From the NCBI GenBank assembly GCA_002490725.1, contig DKUN01000019.1:1-64000 (forward strand): 64,000 nucleotides of DNA, given 5' to 3'. This DNA comes from Porphyromonadaceae bacterium UBA7203 (GTDB lineage Bacteria > Bacteroidota > Bacteroidia > Bacteroidales > Muribaculaceae). Shown piece by piece: positions 42,100 through 50,738 of the stretch (positions are counted from its first letter, which is position 1; every line of letters starts with the position of its first letter). Both the position numbers and the translations under genes were made by a program. Under the pieces are notes generated by a model, which made no database searches, was not told where the DNA came from, and worked only from the letters and a program-made list of their open reading frames with translations.

Positions 42100-43521
42100 T
42101 CAGTCGTCGGCATATTCGGCGTTTTCGGCGTTTTTGGGCAGGGCGAAGTGCAGCCACACGTAGCCCGTGATGCCTGAAATGATGGAGCCGACAACGATGC
42201 CGAGTTTGGCGTGGTTGAGCAGGTCAATCTGAGCGGCCGAGGGAAAGCTGAGTGTAGCGATGAAGAGCGAAACGGTGAAACCGATACCGCCGAGCATGCT
42301 CACGGCTGCAAAACTGTTCCAGGTGCTCTTGGCCGGCATAGGGGCGAGTTTGAGCTTGATGCAGAGCCAGCCGAAGCTGAGAATGCCGATAAACTTGCCG
42401 AAAAAGAGGCCGCAGATAATGGCGAGCGAAACGCCTTCGAATACCGATGCGGGGTCCATGTCGAGCAGGAATATGCCCGCGTTGGCAAATGCGAACAGGG
42501 GCACGATGAAATAGTTGACCATCGGGTGGAGCGCGTCTTCGAGTTCCTGCAGGGGTGAAATCACTTTGTCGGACGATGATTCGACTTCCTTGAGCCAGTT
42601 CATCTGCTCGTTCGACAGAATTGATTTGCGGTTCAGTTCTTCATCGTCTTCGCTGTGGAAGTGGCCAATGGCGGTGCGTATTTTCTGAATGTATTTTACG
42701 GGGGCGTAGACCGGCTTGGCGGGAACGCAGAATGCAACCAGCACGCCGGCGATTGTCGGGTGTATGCCCGAGTTAAGGAACAGGAACCACACGGCAACGC
42801 CGATAAGGATATAGAACGCCTTGCTTTGAATCTGGAAGAATCCGCCCAGATAGAGAACGGCCAGTAGAATCGCTGCATAGAACAGCAGCTGAAGGTGGAG
42901 GTCGCCGGAGTAGCACGCCGCAATGACCACGATGCCGCCAATGTCGTCGACAACGGCGAGAGTGGTCAGAAATACCTTCAGTGCAATTGGCACACGCGAG
43001 CCGAGCATTGCCAGGACGCCAAGCGAGAAGGCTATGTCGGTGGCCATCGGAATGGCCGAGCCGCCGCTGTAGTCGGTGCCTTTGGCAAGGGAGAAGAATA
43101 TGAGCACGGGCACTATCATGCCGCCGCATGCGCCGACAATGGGCAGCAGCGCCTGGCGGAACGACGCGAGCTCGCCTACAAGGACCTCGCGTTTGATTTC
43201 AAGGCCGATGCTGAAAAAGAACACGGCCATCAGCGCGTCGTTGATAAAGGCGAGCAGGTCCATCGAGTGGCCGCCGTGGCTGAAGAGGTTGAAATTGCCT
43301 ATCTGAAGGCGCACTTCCTGTGTCCAGAAGTCTTGATATGTCTGGTTGATGCCCGGGATGTTGGCGATAATCAGTGCGAGGATGGTGGCGAGAATCAAAA
43401 AGTTGCCGCCGGTAGCATGGCCTGCTATAGCCTTCTGTGCCGCATAGAATACGCGGTGGGGCATATTGTTGATTTCCGGTCCAGAGGGCCTGTCGGGCCG
43501 TTCGTTGCAGTCGGTTGCCAT
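42100..43521 (-). CDS. nhaA: Na+/H+ antiporter NhaA
   Basis: 473 residues, about 12 transmembrane helices, with the family's helix IV motif MATDIAFSLGVLAML and helix V motif LAVVDDIGGI containing the paired Asp residues that bind sodium and protons. It is longer than E. coli NhaA because of a hydrophilic insert (about residues 270-330, SEDDEELNRKSILSNEQ) typical of many Bacteroidetes NhaA proteins. It exports Na+ in exchange for protons at the inner membrane. It starts 46 nt after lepA on the same strand. No riboswitch is evident. Confidence 0.93.
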   Translation of the reverse strand: MATDCNERPDRPSGPEINNMPHRVFYAAQKAIAGHATGGNFLILATILALIIANIPGINQTYQDFWTQEVRLQIGNFNLFSHGGHSMDLLAFINDALMAVFFFSIGLEIKREVLVGELASFRQALLPIVGACGGMIVPVLIFFSLAKGTDYSGGSAIPMATDIAFSLGVLAMLGSRVPIALKVFLTTLAVVDDIGGIVVIAACYSGDLHLQLLFYAAILLAVLYLGGFFQIQSKAFYILIGVAVWFLFLNSGIHPTIAGVLVAFCVPAKPVYAPVKYIQKIRTAIGHFHSEDDEELNRKSILSNEQMNWLKEVESSSDKVISPLQELEDALHPMVNYFIVPLFAFANAGIFLLDMDPASVFEGVSLAIICGLFFGKFIGILSFGWLCIKLKLAPMPAKSTWNSFAAVSMLGGIGFTVSLFIATLSFPSAAQIDLLNHAKLGIVVGSIISGITGYVWLHFALPKNAENAEYADD

Positions 43522-43567
43522 TTTGGTTAATGAGGGTAAAAAAGGAAGGTTGTTGTTTGGGGTTTGT

Positions 43568-45355
43568 TCAGTCGAGTTTCAACACGGCGAGGAATGCCTT
43601 TTGCGGCACCTCGACCGAGCCGATCTGCTTCATGCGCTTTTTGCCCTTTTTTTGTTTTTCGAGCAGTTTGCGCTTTCGCGATATGTCGCCGCCGTAACAC
43701 TTGGCAGTAACGTCTTTGCGCACGGCTTTGATTGTTTCGCGGGCAATAATTTTTGCTCCGATTGCGGCCTGGATGGCTATGTCGAATTGCTGGCGCGGAA
43801 TTAACTCCTTAAGTTTTTCGCACATGCGGCGTCCGAAGGTGACCGAATTGTCTACGTGGGTCAGGGTCGACAGGGCGTCGACGCTCTCGCCGTTGAGCAG
43901 AATGTCGAGTTTGACGAGTTTGCTCTCGCGGAAGTCGTGGAGGTGATAGTCAAACGATGCGTAACCTTTAGAAATCGATTTCAGTTTGTCGTAGAAGTCG
44001 ATTACGATTTCGCCCAGGGGCATGTCGAAAATCATTTCCATGCGGTTGCCGGAAATGTATTCCTGCTTGACGAGTTCGCCGCGTTTCCCAAGGCAAAGTG
44101 TCATAATCGGGCCTATATAGTCGGCGGCGGTGATGACCGAGGCGCGGATATACGGCTCTTCGATGTGGTCAATGAGGGTGGGGTCGGGCAGGCCGGCCGG
44201 GTTGTGCACTTCGGTCATGTTGCCCTTTTTGTCGTAGACGCGATAGCTTACGTTGGGAACCGTCGTGATGACGTTCATGTCAAATTCGCGGTCAAGGCGC
44301 TCCTGGATAATCTCCATGTGGAGCAGGCCGAGAAAGCCGCAGCGGAAGCCGAAACCGAGGGCTACGGAGCTTTCGGGCTGGAATGTCAGCGAGGCGTCGT
44401 TGAGCTGAAGTTTCTCGAGCGAGGAGCGCAGATTCTCGAAGTCTTCGGTTTCGATGGGATAGACGCCGGCAAAGACCATGGGCTTGACCTCTTCGAAGCC
44501 GTCGATAGCCGATTCGCAGGGGCGCTCCACGTGAGTGATGGTGTCGCCTACCTTGACTTCCTTGCTCGTCTTGATGCCTGAAATGATATATCCGACATTA
44601 CCGGCCGAGATTACCTTGCGCGGGTTCATGTCAAGGCGCAAAATGCCGATTTCATCGGCGTGATACTCCTTGCCGGTGCTGACGAACTTTACGAAGTCGC
44701 CGGTGTTGAGCGTGCCGTTGACAATCTTGAAGTAGGCAATGATGCCGCGGAATGGGTTGAATACCGAGTCGAAAATCAGGGCCTGGAGCGGAGCTTCCGG
44801 GTCGCCTTCGGGCGCCGGGATGCGCTCTATGATGGCCTGCAGAATGTCGGGCACGCCCATGCCGGTCTTGCCAGAGGCGCGGATAATCTCTTCGGGTTTG
44901 CAGCCGAGCAGGTCAACAATCTGGTCCTCGACCTCTTCGGGTTTGGCCGAATCGAGGTCGCATTTGTTGAGCACGGGTATGATTTCCAGGTCATTGTCGA
45001 TGGCCATGTAGAGATTCGATATGGTCTGGGCCTGGATGCCCTGCGAGGCATCGACAATGAGCAGAGCGCCCTCGCATGCTGCAATCGAGCGCGACACCTC
45101 GTAGGAAAAGTCGACGTGTCCGGGGGTGTCAATGAGGTTCAGCACGTAGCGCTCGCCGTTGAGCTCGTAGTCCATCTGAATGGCGTGGCTCTTGATGGTG
45201 ATGCCGCGTTCGCGCTCGAGGTCCATGTCGTCGAGTACTTGGGCCTCCATGTCTTTCTGGCTGACTGTGTGGGTATATTCGAGCAGACGGTCGGCCAGTG
45301 TGCTCTTGCCGTGGTCAATGTGGGCTATTATGCAAAAATTGCGGATATTTTTCAT
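43568..45355 (-). CDS. lepA: Elongation factor 4 (LepA)
   Basis: 595 residues, full length. The G domain has AHIDHGKSTLADRLL (G1), RERGITI, DTPGHVDFSYEV (G3) and NKCDL (G4). EF-G-like domains II, III and V follow, then the LepA-specific C-terminal domain, here ending in GGDISRKRKLLEKQKKGKKRMKQIG. It is a translational GTPase that back-translocates or remodels ribosomes and helps in initiation or assembly. The promoter lies about 25 nt upstream and overlaps the terminator of the preceding cyd operon. Confidence 0.96.
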   Translation of the reverse strand: MKNIRNFCIIAHIDHGKSTLADRLLEYTHTVSQKDMEAQVLDDMDLERERGITIKSHAIQMDYELNGERYVLNLIDTPGHVDFSYEVSRSIAACEGALLIVDASQGIQAQTISNLYMAIDNDLEIIPVLNKCDLDSAKPEEVEDQIVDLLGCKPEEIIRASGKTGMGVPDILQAIIERIPAPEGDPEAPLQALIFDSVFNPFRGIIAYFKIVNGTLNTGDFVKFVSTGKEYHADEIGILRLDMNPRKVISAGNVGYIISGIKTSKEVKVGDTITHVERPCESAIDGFEEVKPMVFAGVYPIETEDFENLRSSLEKLQLNDASLTFQPESSVALGFGFRCGFLGLLHMEIIQERLDREFDMNVITTVPNVSYRVYDKKGNMTEVHNPAGLPDPTLIDHIEEPYIRASVITAADYIGPIMTLCLGKRGELVKQEYISGNRMEMIFDMPLGEIVIDFYDKLKSISKGYASFDYHLHDFRESKLVKLDILLNGESVDALSTLTHVDNSVTFGRRMCEKLKELIPRQQFDIAIQAAIGAKIIARETIKAVRKDVTAKCYGGDISRKRKLLEKQKKGKKRMKQIGSVEVPQKAFLAVLKLD

Positions 45356-45380
45356 TCTGTTTGTAAAGCGTTTCAGAGTG

Positions 45381-45412
45381 CAAAATTACGCAAAATCCCC
45401 CACTTGCGCAAG
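45381..45412 (-). promoter_or_regulatory. lepA promoter overlapping the cyd terminator
   Basis: The minus strand has CTTG (45412-45409), a 20-nt spacer and TAATTTTG (45388-45381). The -33 box falls inside the palindrome at 45397-45418. The leader is about 20 nt. Confidence 0.55.
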
Positions 45413-45418
45413 TGGGGG
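45397..45418 (-). terminator. 22-bp perfect palindrome, terminator of cydAB
   Basis: CCCCCACTTGC is followed directly by its complement GCAAGTGGGGG. As RNA it gives an 8-10 bp stem with a small loop, followed on the minus strand by ATTTTGCG. It lies 21 nt past the cydB stop. Confidence 0.75.
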
Positions 45419-45439
45419 ACTATAAGCCGCAGGGGCTTG

Positions 45440-46579
45440 TTAATATTCGGGTCCGCGCGATAGTTCGTCGACCGATACGGGGCAGGAGGTCATGCGATAC
45501 CACACGTAGGCAATGTAGGCGACCACGAAGGGAATGACCAGGCTGACCCAGCTCATTACGGTCAGAGTGAACTCCGACGAGGAGCTGTTGGCGAGCGTGA
45601 GCGATGACTGAAGGTCGGTCCGCGACGGGTAGAAGCTGGTGGAGTTATAGCCGAGCACCCAGAAGAGGCTCAGCACGACCAGCACCGTGCCGGCTCCGAT
45701 ATACCACATGGCGTGGGCGAATGTGGTGCGGATAAGCACGCCCATGATTGCCCAGAGCACCAGAACGACGCCGACAATCAGGGTCAGGGCGGCCCACCAC
45801 ATTTCGGTGAAGTTGTGCAGATAGCCGTTGGGCACTACGCTGACCGTGCCGTCAGGGCCGGCCACGTAGGCGGGCGCCATGAGCAGCATGGCGAGAAAAA
45901 CCAGAAAGAGAGGCACGAACAGGGCTGCGTTGACCAGCACCTGGCGCGTGAGCCGGCGGCGCAGAGTGGCGTCGGTGGTAATGGTTTCGAGCAGATATAT
46001 GGCGCCCTCGATGCGTGCGAGCAGCAGAATCACCAGGCCCAGGCACACACATTTGAAGTCGGCCAGTGCCTCAAGGCCGTGGAGCGGGTTGTTCCAGGTC
46101 GAGATGACCGGATTACGGGGGTCGAGAATGTTCTGGCGGTTAACGGTGAATTCGGCTCCGAAAAAGAGGGTGCCCACTGCCACTCCGAGCAGCAAGCAGC
46201 CGAAGCAGCCGTTGATGAACAGCAGCACGTCGTATGTGCGGGTGCCGTAAAGATTGCCCTTTTGGCGGCGGAACTCATAGCTGAACGCCTGGACTATGAA
46301 TGAGAACAGAATCAGCATCCACAGCCAGTAGGCGCCGCCGAAACTGGTTGAATAAAACAGAGGGAATGAGGCGAAAAACGCTCCCCCGAAAACGACCAGC
46401 GTGGTGAACGTGAGCTCCCATTTCCGGCCGAGGCTGTTGACCATGAGCCGGCGGTCAGATTCTCGGCGCGCGCCGAGAATCATTGATTGGCCGCCCTGGA
46501 CAAAGAGCATAAAAACGAGTATGGCGGCCAGCAATGAAATCAGGAACCACCAGTAGTTTTGCAGACAGGTAATTGACAT
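45440..46579 (-). CDS. cydB: Cytochrome bd oxidase subunit II
   Basis: 379 residues, eight or more hydrophobic segments, CydB family. The N-terminus (CLQNYWWFLISLLAAILVFMLFVQGGQ) and the early GRKWELTFTTLVVFGGAFFASFPLFY segment are conserved. It is the non-heme-ligating partner of CydA that supports oxygen entry and proton channels. It starts 9 nt after cydA and ends at a strong terminator. Together they form a high-affinity quinol oxidase, useful for nanaerobic growth in the gut. Confidence 0.95.
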   Translation of the reverse strand: MSITCLQNYWWFLISLLAAILVFMLFVQGGQSMILGARRESDRRLMVNSLGRKWELTFTTLVVFGGAFFASFPLFYSTSFGGAYWLWMLILFSFIVQAFSYEFRRQKGNLYGTRTYDVLLFINGCFGCLLLGVAVGTLFFGAEFTVNRQNILDPRNPVISTWNNPLHGLEALADFKCVCLGLVILLLARIEGAIYLLETITTDATLRRRLTRQVLVNAALFVPLFLVFLAMLLMAPAYVAGPDGTVSVVPNGYLHNFTEMWWAALTLIVGVVLVLWAIMGVLIRTTFAHAMWYIGAGTVLVVLSLFWVLGYNSTSFYPSRTDLQSSLTLANSSSSEFTLTVMSWVSLVIPFVVAYIAYVWYRMTSCPVSVDELSRGPEY

Positions 46580-46588
46580 GGCAATGAA

Positions 46589-48085
46589 TCAGGCTTTGTG
46601 AATCTTGTTTAACATTATGCTGATTTCGGCAACGAGCAGCATGGTGAACACTGCGGCAAAAAGCCAGAATGTCAGTTCGACGCTCGATGCCGACAGGGCG
46701 GAGATGGCGGCGCGGGTAGGCATTATATCCTGGATTACCCATGGCTGACGGCCTACTTCGGCGCATATCCAGCCCGACTGCGAGCAAATCCAGGCGGCGG
46801 CAATCGAGAGCATGCCGATCCATGAAGCTGCCAGAGTTGAGAGCAGACGGTGGCGCTTATAAGCCAGCAGCAGGGCCACGATGAAAAATGCAATCATATA
46901 TCCGCCGAGCGCTACCATGGTGTGGAATGCGTAGAACGACATTGCAACCGGCGGAATCAGTTCGGCCGGATTGTCAAAGTAGCCGTAGCCGAAAAATTCA
47001 TAGTTTTCGCGCAGCGTTGCGAGGGCTTCGTCCGAACCGGTGGCTCCATATTCAGCCAAAGCCTCGCGGGCCAGGGCGCCGCGGCGCATGCGCTCGGGAT
47101 AGCTGACGGGAGTGGCCGGCGAGCCGTTGACTATGTCGCAGATGCCGGGAACGTAGGCGTCGGCGTCACCTTTGGCAATCCACGACAGAGCGCCCGGCAA
47201 TCCGATTTTGAACAGAAAGGGGTCGGCATCGTTGTCGAGCGTCTTTTCAGGGTTTAGAATGCCGAATGCAACCAGTTCGGTGTGGTTGCCACCGTTCCAG
47301 AGGCCCTCCATCGCCGCGAGCTTCATGGGCTGGGTGTTGCTGACGTCGACGGCCGACGAGTGGCCCGACATGCAGGTAATCAGAATGCCGGCCAGGCCGA
47401 CCCAACCGCCGACTTTCACGGCCGGCAGGCCATATTCGCTGTCGCGGCGGCGACGCATCATGTAGCAGCTCACGCCGACTACGAAGACGCCGCTTATTGC
47501 CCAGCCAGAGGTTACGGCATGGAGCAGCTTGTTGAGCGCCACGGGCGATAGCGCCACGGCCCAGAAGTCGGTCATTTCGTTGCGCATCGTGTCGGGGTTG
47601 AAGGTCATTCCGACCGGATACTGCATCCATGCGTTGGCTACCAGAATCCATAGGGCGGAAATCATGGCGCCCAGAGCTGTGAGCCACGTTGCGGCGAGGT
47701 GGAATCTGCGGCTTACGCGGCCCCATCCGAGCACCATCACTACGACGAATGTCGACTCCATGAAGAAGGCAAACAGGCCCTCGATGGCAAGCGGGGCGCC
47801 GAAAATGTCGCCCACAAACCATGAGTAGTTGCTCCAGTTGGTGCCGAATTCAAACTCGAGAATGATGCCGGTGGCAACGCCACACACAAAGTTGATGGCA
47901 AAAATCTTGGTCCAGAACATGGCGGTTGACAGCATCTTTTCGGAGCCGGACCGCAACGCCAGCGTTTCCATAATAGCCACTATAATGGATAGGCCAAGCG
48001 TCAGAGGCACAAAAAGCCAGTGATACATAGCGGTGAGGGCAAATTGCCATCTCGACCACTCGACGACTGAAATCAAGTCAGGCAT
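46589..48085 (-). CDS. cydA: Cytochrome bd oxidase subunit I
   Basis: 498 residues, about nine transmembrane helices. The N-terminal heme-ligand region is SRWQFALTAMYHWLFVPLTLGLS (His22 a probable heme ligand), with GGNHTELVAFGILNPEK in the Q-loop region and a conserved C-terminal SQSGWICAEVGRQPWVIQD (GRQPW motif). It binds hemes b558, b595 and d and oxidises menaquinol while reducing O2 to water. It is followed by cydB after 9 nt and preceded by the small DUF4492 gene. Confidence 0.96.
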   Translation of the reverse strand: MPDLISVVEWSRWQFALTAMYHWLFVPLTLGLSIIVAIMETLALRSGSEKMLSTAMFWTKIFAINFVCGVATGIILEFEFGTNWSNYSWFVGDIFGAPLAIEGLFAFFMESTFVVVMVLGWGRVSRRFHLAATWLTALGAMISALWILVANAWMQYPVGMTFNPDTMRNEMTDFWAVALSPVALNKLLHAVTSGWAISGVFVVGVSCYMMRRRRDSEYGLPAVKVGGWVGLAGILITCMSGHSSAVDVSNTQPMKLAAMEGLWNGGNHTELVAFGILNPEKTLDNDADPFLFKIGLPGALSWIAKGDADAYVPGICDIVNGSPATPVSYPERMRRGALAREALAEYGATGSDEALATLRENYEFFGYGYFDNPAELIPPVAMSFYAFHTMVALGGYMIAFFIVALLLAYKRHRLLSTLAASWIGMLSIAAAWICSQSGWICAEVGRQPWVIQDIMPTRAAISALSASSVELTFWLFAAVFTMLLVAEISIMLNKIHKA

Positions 48086-48135
48086 AGCTAAAAAAAGGTA
48101 ATAAGATTTTGGTTATGATGTAATTGTAGTTGATT

Positions 48136-48354
48136 CTATTTTGCCAGGGCTTCTCTGACGGCGGCTGCGCGCTTGGTGTCGGTCGAGTAGTCGGTGTTGA
48201 GGCGGTCGGGGAAAAAGAGCACCTTGAACAGCACGAGCAGGATGCCGATTTTAAGCAGCAGCAAAATCCACAGGTGTCGTCCTGTGGCCGAGGCAACAGA
48301 GCTGCGCCAGGCGTGAGAGTAGAAGTCACAGATACGCTTCAGGAGTATTGTCAT
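48136..48354 (-). CDS. DUF4492 small membrane protein (cytochrome bd-associated)
   Basis: 72 residues with one transmembrane helix (about 29-47, LWILLLLKIGILLVLFKVLFF) after an amphipathic FYSHAWRS segment. DUF4492 genes regularly precede cydA in Bacteroidales, suggesting a small accessory subunit or assembly factor of cytochrome bd, by analogy with CydX-type peptides; that role is inferred. The start overlaps the end of the DUF4136 gene by 29 nt, and the gap to cydA is 50 nt. Confidence 0.85.
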   Translation of the reverse strand: MTILLKRICDFYSHAWRSSVASATGRHLWILLLLKIGILLVLFKVLFFPDRLNTDYSTDTKRAAAVREALAK

Positions 48355-48976
48355 AGGCTGTTTTCTTATTTTTATATTGAGGCAGCAGCGGCACGGGGAA
48401 GCGCGAATAGAGCTTATTGACCGCTTCGGCTATCTGCGACAGGTTGCGATACCGGCCACGACCGCCGTTGATAATCGTAGCCACTGAGGCTGAGAAGAGC
48501 GGGAGTTTCCGGTCAATGTCAATCATGTCGACCGTCAGTACTCCCTCCTTATATATGCCCGTAATAACCTGGGCATTGAGGTTCCAGTAATAATAGCGGG
48601 GGTAGATGAAGCTGCGGTAGTAGCCTCCCAGCGGACCTGGGCCGAGGGCAAAGGGCGGGTAGGCTGTGTAGGCCGGAGCCGTGCTGATTTCGCGGCGCAC
48701 TGTCACGGCAAAGTTGATGAGCAGTGGCGAGGAGGGGTCTTCAGTAAATCCGCGGGCCACCATTTGTTCGCGAATGGCTGCCGCGATGTTATAATAGGTC
48801 ACCATTTCCATGCCTTCGGGCAGTTCGCCCTGGTCGGGGGTGACTATGCGGAATGTCTTGTAGTCTGCAAGGTCAGCGTTATTGTAGGTCTCCGAACTGA
48901 CGAGAGTGAACGGAGAGCAACCGCTTAAAATAAGGGTTGCTGCGAGAACCATGACGGTCAGGTAGATGTTTTTCAT
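48326..48976 (-). CDS. DUF4136 lipoprotein
   Basis: 216 residues from ATG at 48976; a longer open frame exists, but the signal peptide (MKNIYLTVMVLAATLILSGC) fixes this start. The lipidated Cys is residue 20. The mature part fits DUF4136: DYKTFRIV near 45, IREQMVARGF, PLLINFAV, then TGIYKEGVLTVDMIDID and the closing helix. It is a periplasmic or outer-membrane lipoprotein of unknown role. It is the first gene of the DUF4136-DUF4492-cydAB run and is divergent from degP. Confidence 0.85.
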   Translation of the reverse strand: MKNIYLTVMVLAATLILSGCSPFTLVSSETYNNADLADYKTFRIVTPDQGELPEGMEMVTYYNIAAAIREQMVARGFTEDPSSPLLINFAVTVRREISTAPAYTAYPPFALGPGPLGGYYRSFIYPRYYYWNLNAQVITGIYKEGVLTVDMIDIDRKLPLFSASVATIINGGRGRYRNLSQIAEAVNKLYSRFPVPLLPQYKNKKTAYDNTPEAYL

Positions 48977-49042
48977 ATCGGATATACTATTTTTAATAGT
49001 TTTCAGATATAACAACAAAACGGGTCAAGACGTTCATTTATT

Positions 49043-49116
49043 TTAACTTAACGGAGATTAAATTCATTAAATCGCGTTAAATCGTTTGGCTATAAGTGGT
49101 TTACGGACTATTTTTG
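49043..49116 (+). promoter_or_regulatory. degP promoter with phased TTAA array
   Basis: TTTG (49085-49088), a 20-nt spacer and TATTTTTG (49109-49116) match the consensus. Upstream, TTAA recurs at 49043, 49048, 49058, 49067 and 49077, the last four at 9-10 bp spacing. The last two are parts of a direct repeat TTAAATCG-CG-TTAAATCG that abuts the -33 box. The leader is about 66 nt. Confidence 0.7.
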
Positions 49117-49188
49117 CGCCACTGAGCTAAGTTTGATTCACACGCAAATATAATAATTCACCATAAAATATCAAAACGAAAAATCAAC

Positions 49189-50640
49189 ATGACAGACCTC
49201 AAGACGATCATTATGGCGACGGCTCTGCTTACCGTGACTGCAGGATGCACGGCCCAGCCGGCCACGCAGCCCGTTCAGGCATCAGGCGTGTATCCTGACT
49301 TTACGCAGGCCGCCGAGAGCACAATCAACGGCGTCGTGTCAATTAAAAGCTATGCAACTCCACGCCAGTCGCAAAGTTATCAGCAACAGGGCGGCTATGA
49401 CCCGCTCTTCGACTTCTTTTTCGGCTCGCCGCAGCGCCGCCAGCAGCCTCAGCAGCGCCAGGCGCCCAAGGAGCAGCAGCTCGGACTCGGTTCGGGCGTG
49501 ATTTTGAGTTCCGACGGCTATATTGCCACGAACCACCATGTCATTCAGGGTGCCGAGCGCCTTCAGGTAACGCTTAACGACAACAGCACCTATGACGCCA
49601 CGGTAGTAGGCTCTGACGAGACTACCGACCTTGCACTGCTGAAAATCGACGCCACCGGTCTGCCCGTCATTCCGATGGGCAACAGCGACGACCTCAAGGT
49701 TGGCGAGTGGGTGCTTGCCGTAGGTAATCCTTTCGGTCTGACCTCGACCGTAACCGCCGGTATCGTTTCGGCCAAGGCGCGCCGCATCGGTTCGGCGGGT
49801 TCGCGCGGCGCCATGACCATCGACAGCTACATCCAGACCGACGCTGCCGTCAATTCCGGTAACTCGGGCGGTGCGCTCGTCAACATCCGCGGCGAACTCA
49901 TAGGCATCAATGCTGCCATTTACTCCCAGACCGGCAACTATTCGGGCTATTCGTTTGCAATTCCGGCCAGCATCGTGACGAAGATTGTTGACGACCTCAA
50001 GCAGTATGGCACGGTGCAGCGCGCCGTTCTCGGCATCAGTTTTATGGAGCTCAGCCCCGAACTGGCCAAGGAGAAGGGCATCACCGAAACCAACGACGGC
50101 ATCTATGTCGGCGAGGTGATGGAGCGCTCGGCAGCTTTCGATGCCGGACTTAAGCCCGGCGACGTTATTATCGAGGTCGATGGCACCGCAACCCATTCGG
50201 CGGCCGTTTTCCAGGAGCTGATGGCCCGCGCGCGTCCCGGCCAGACAATTGAGATGACATATCTGCGCGATGGCAAGCGCCACTCCGCAAAGACCACTCT
50301 GCGCAACAACAACGGCACGACCTCGATTTCACAGCCGGGTGATTTTACCGAGCTCGGATGTGCCCTTCAGCCCCTGGGCGAGAGCGAGCTGCGCCGACTC
50401 GGCCTCCAGTCGGGCCTGCAGGTGAGCGGCCTTACTGACGGCAAGTTCCGCGACGTCGGCATTCGCAAGGGATTCGTTATTCTTGAAGTCAACGGTCACC
50501 GCGTGCGCACCGTCGAGGAGATGGAGAAGGTCTATGACGCCGTGGTCAAGTCTGCCTCTGACGACAAAGTACTCTTTATAAGCGGCATATATCCCACCGG
50601 CCGCAAAACCTACTATGCCGTCGACCTTTCGGCCGACTGA
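49189..50640 (+). CDS. DegP/HtrA-family periplasmic serine protease
   Basis: 483 residues. The export signal (about residues 1-20) ends Thr-Ala-Gly-Cys; the Cys might be lipidated, though the lipobox is weak. A Gln-rich linker (about 60-97) precedes the trypsin-like domain with the triad His117 (TNHHVIQG), Asp147 (TTDLALLKI) and Ser226 (SGNSGGAL). Two PDZ domains follow (about 285-370 and 385-475). It degrades or refolds damaged envelope proteins. A terminator follows the stop. It is monocistronic, with an elaborate promoter. Confidence 0.93.
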   Translation: MTDLKTIIMATALLTVTAGCTAQPATQPVQASGVYPDFTQAAESTINGVVSIKSYATPRQSQSYQQQGGYDPLFDFFFGSPQRRQQPQQRQAPKEQQLGLGSGVILSSDGYIATNHHVIQGAERLQVTLNDNSTYDATVVGSDETTDLALLKIDATGLPVIPMGNSDDLKVGEWVLAVGNPFGLTSTVTAGIVSAKARRIGSAGSRGAMTIDSYIQTDAAVNSGNSGGALVNIRGELIGINAAIYSQTGNYSGYSFAIPASIVTKIVDDLKQYGTVQRAVLGISFMELSPELAKEKGITETNDGIYVGEVMERSAAFDAGLKPGDVIIEVDGTATHSAAVFQELMARARPGQTIEMTYLRDGKRHSAKTTLRNNNGTTSISQPGDFTELGCALQPLGESELRRLGLQSGLQVSGLTDGKFRDVGIRKGFVILEVNGHRVRTVEEMEKVYDAVVKSASDDKVLFISGIYPTGRKTYYAVDLSAD

Positions 50641-50672
50641 TTCACTCAGACTTCTGTCTCATACACATAAAG

Positions 50673-50713
50673 TATCAGCCCGGCGAGTTCTTGATTGACT
50701 CGTCGGGCTGATA
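50673..50713 (+). terminator. Terminator of degP
   Basis: A 16-bp stem (one G-U pair) with a 9-nt loop, followed by GTTTTTT on the plus strand, 32 nt past the stop. Confidence 0.9.
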
Positions 50714-50738
50714 GTTTTTTGGGCGGTGGAGGTGAGGG

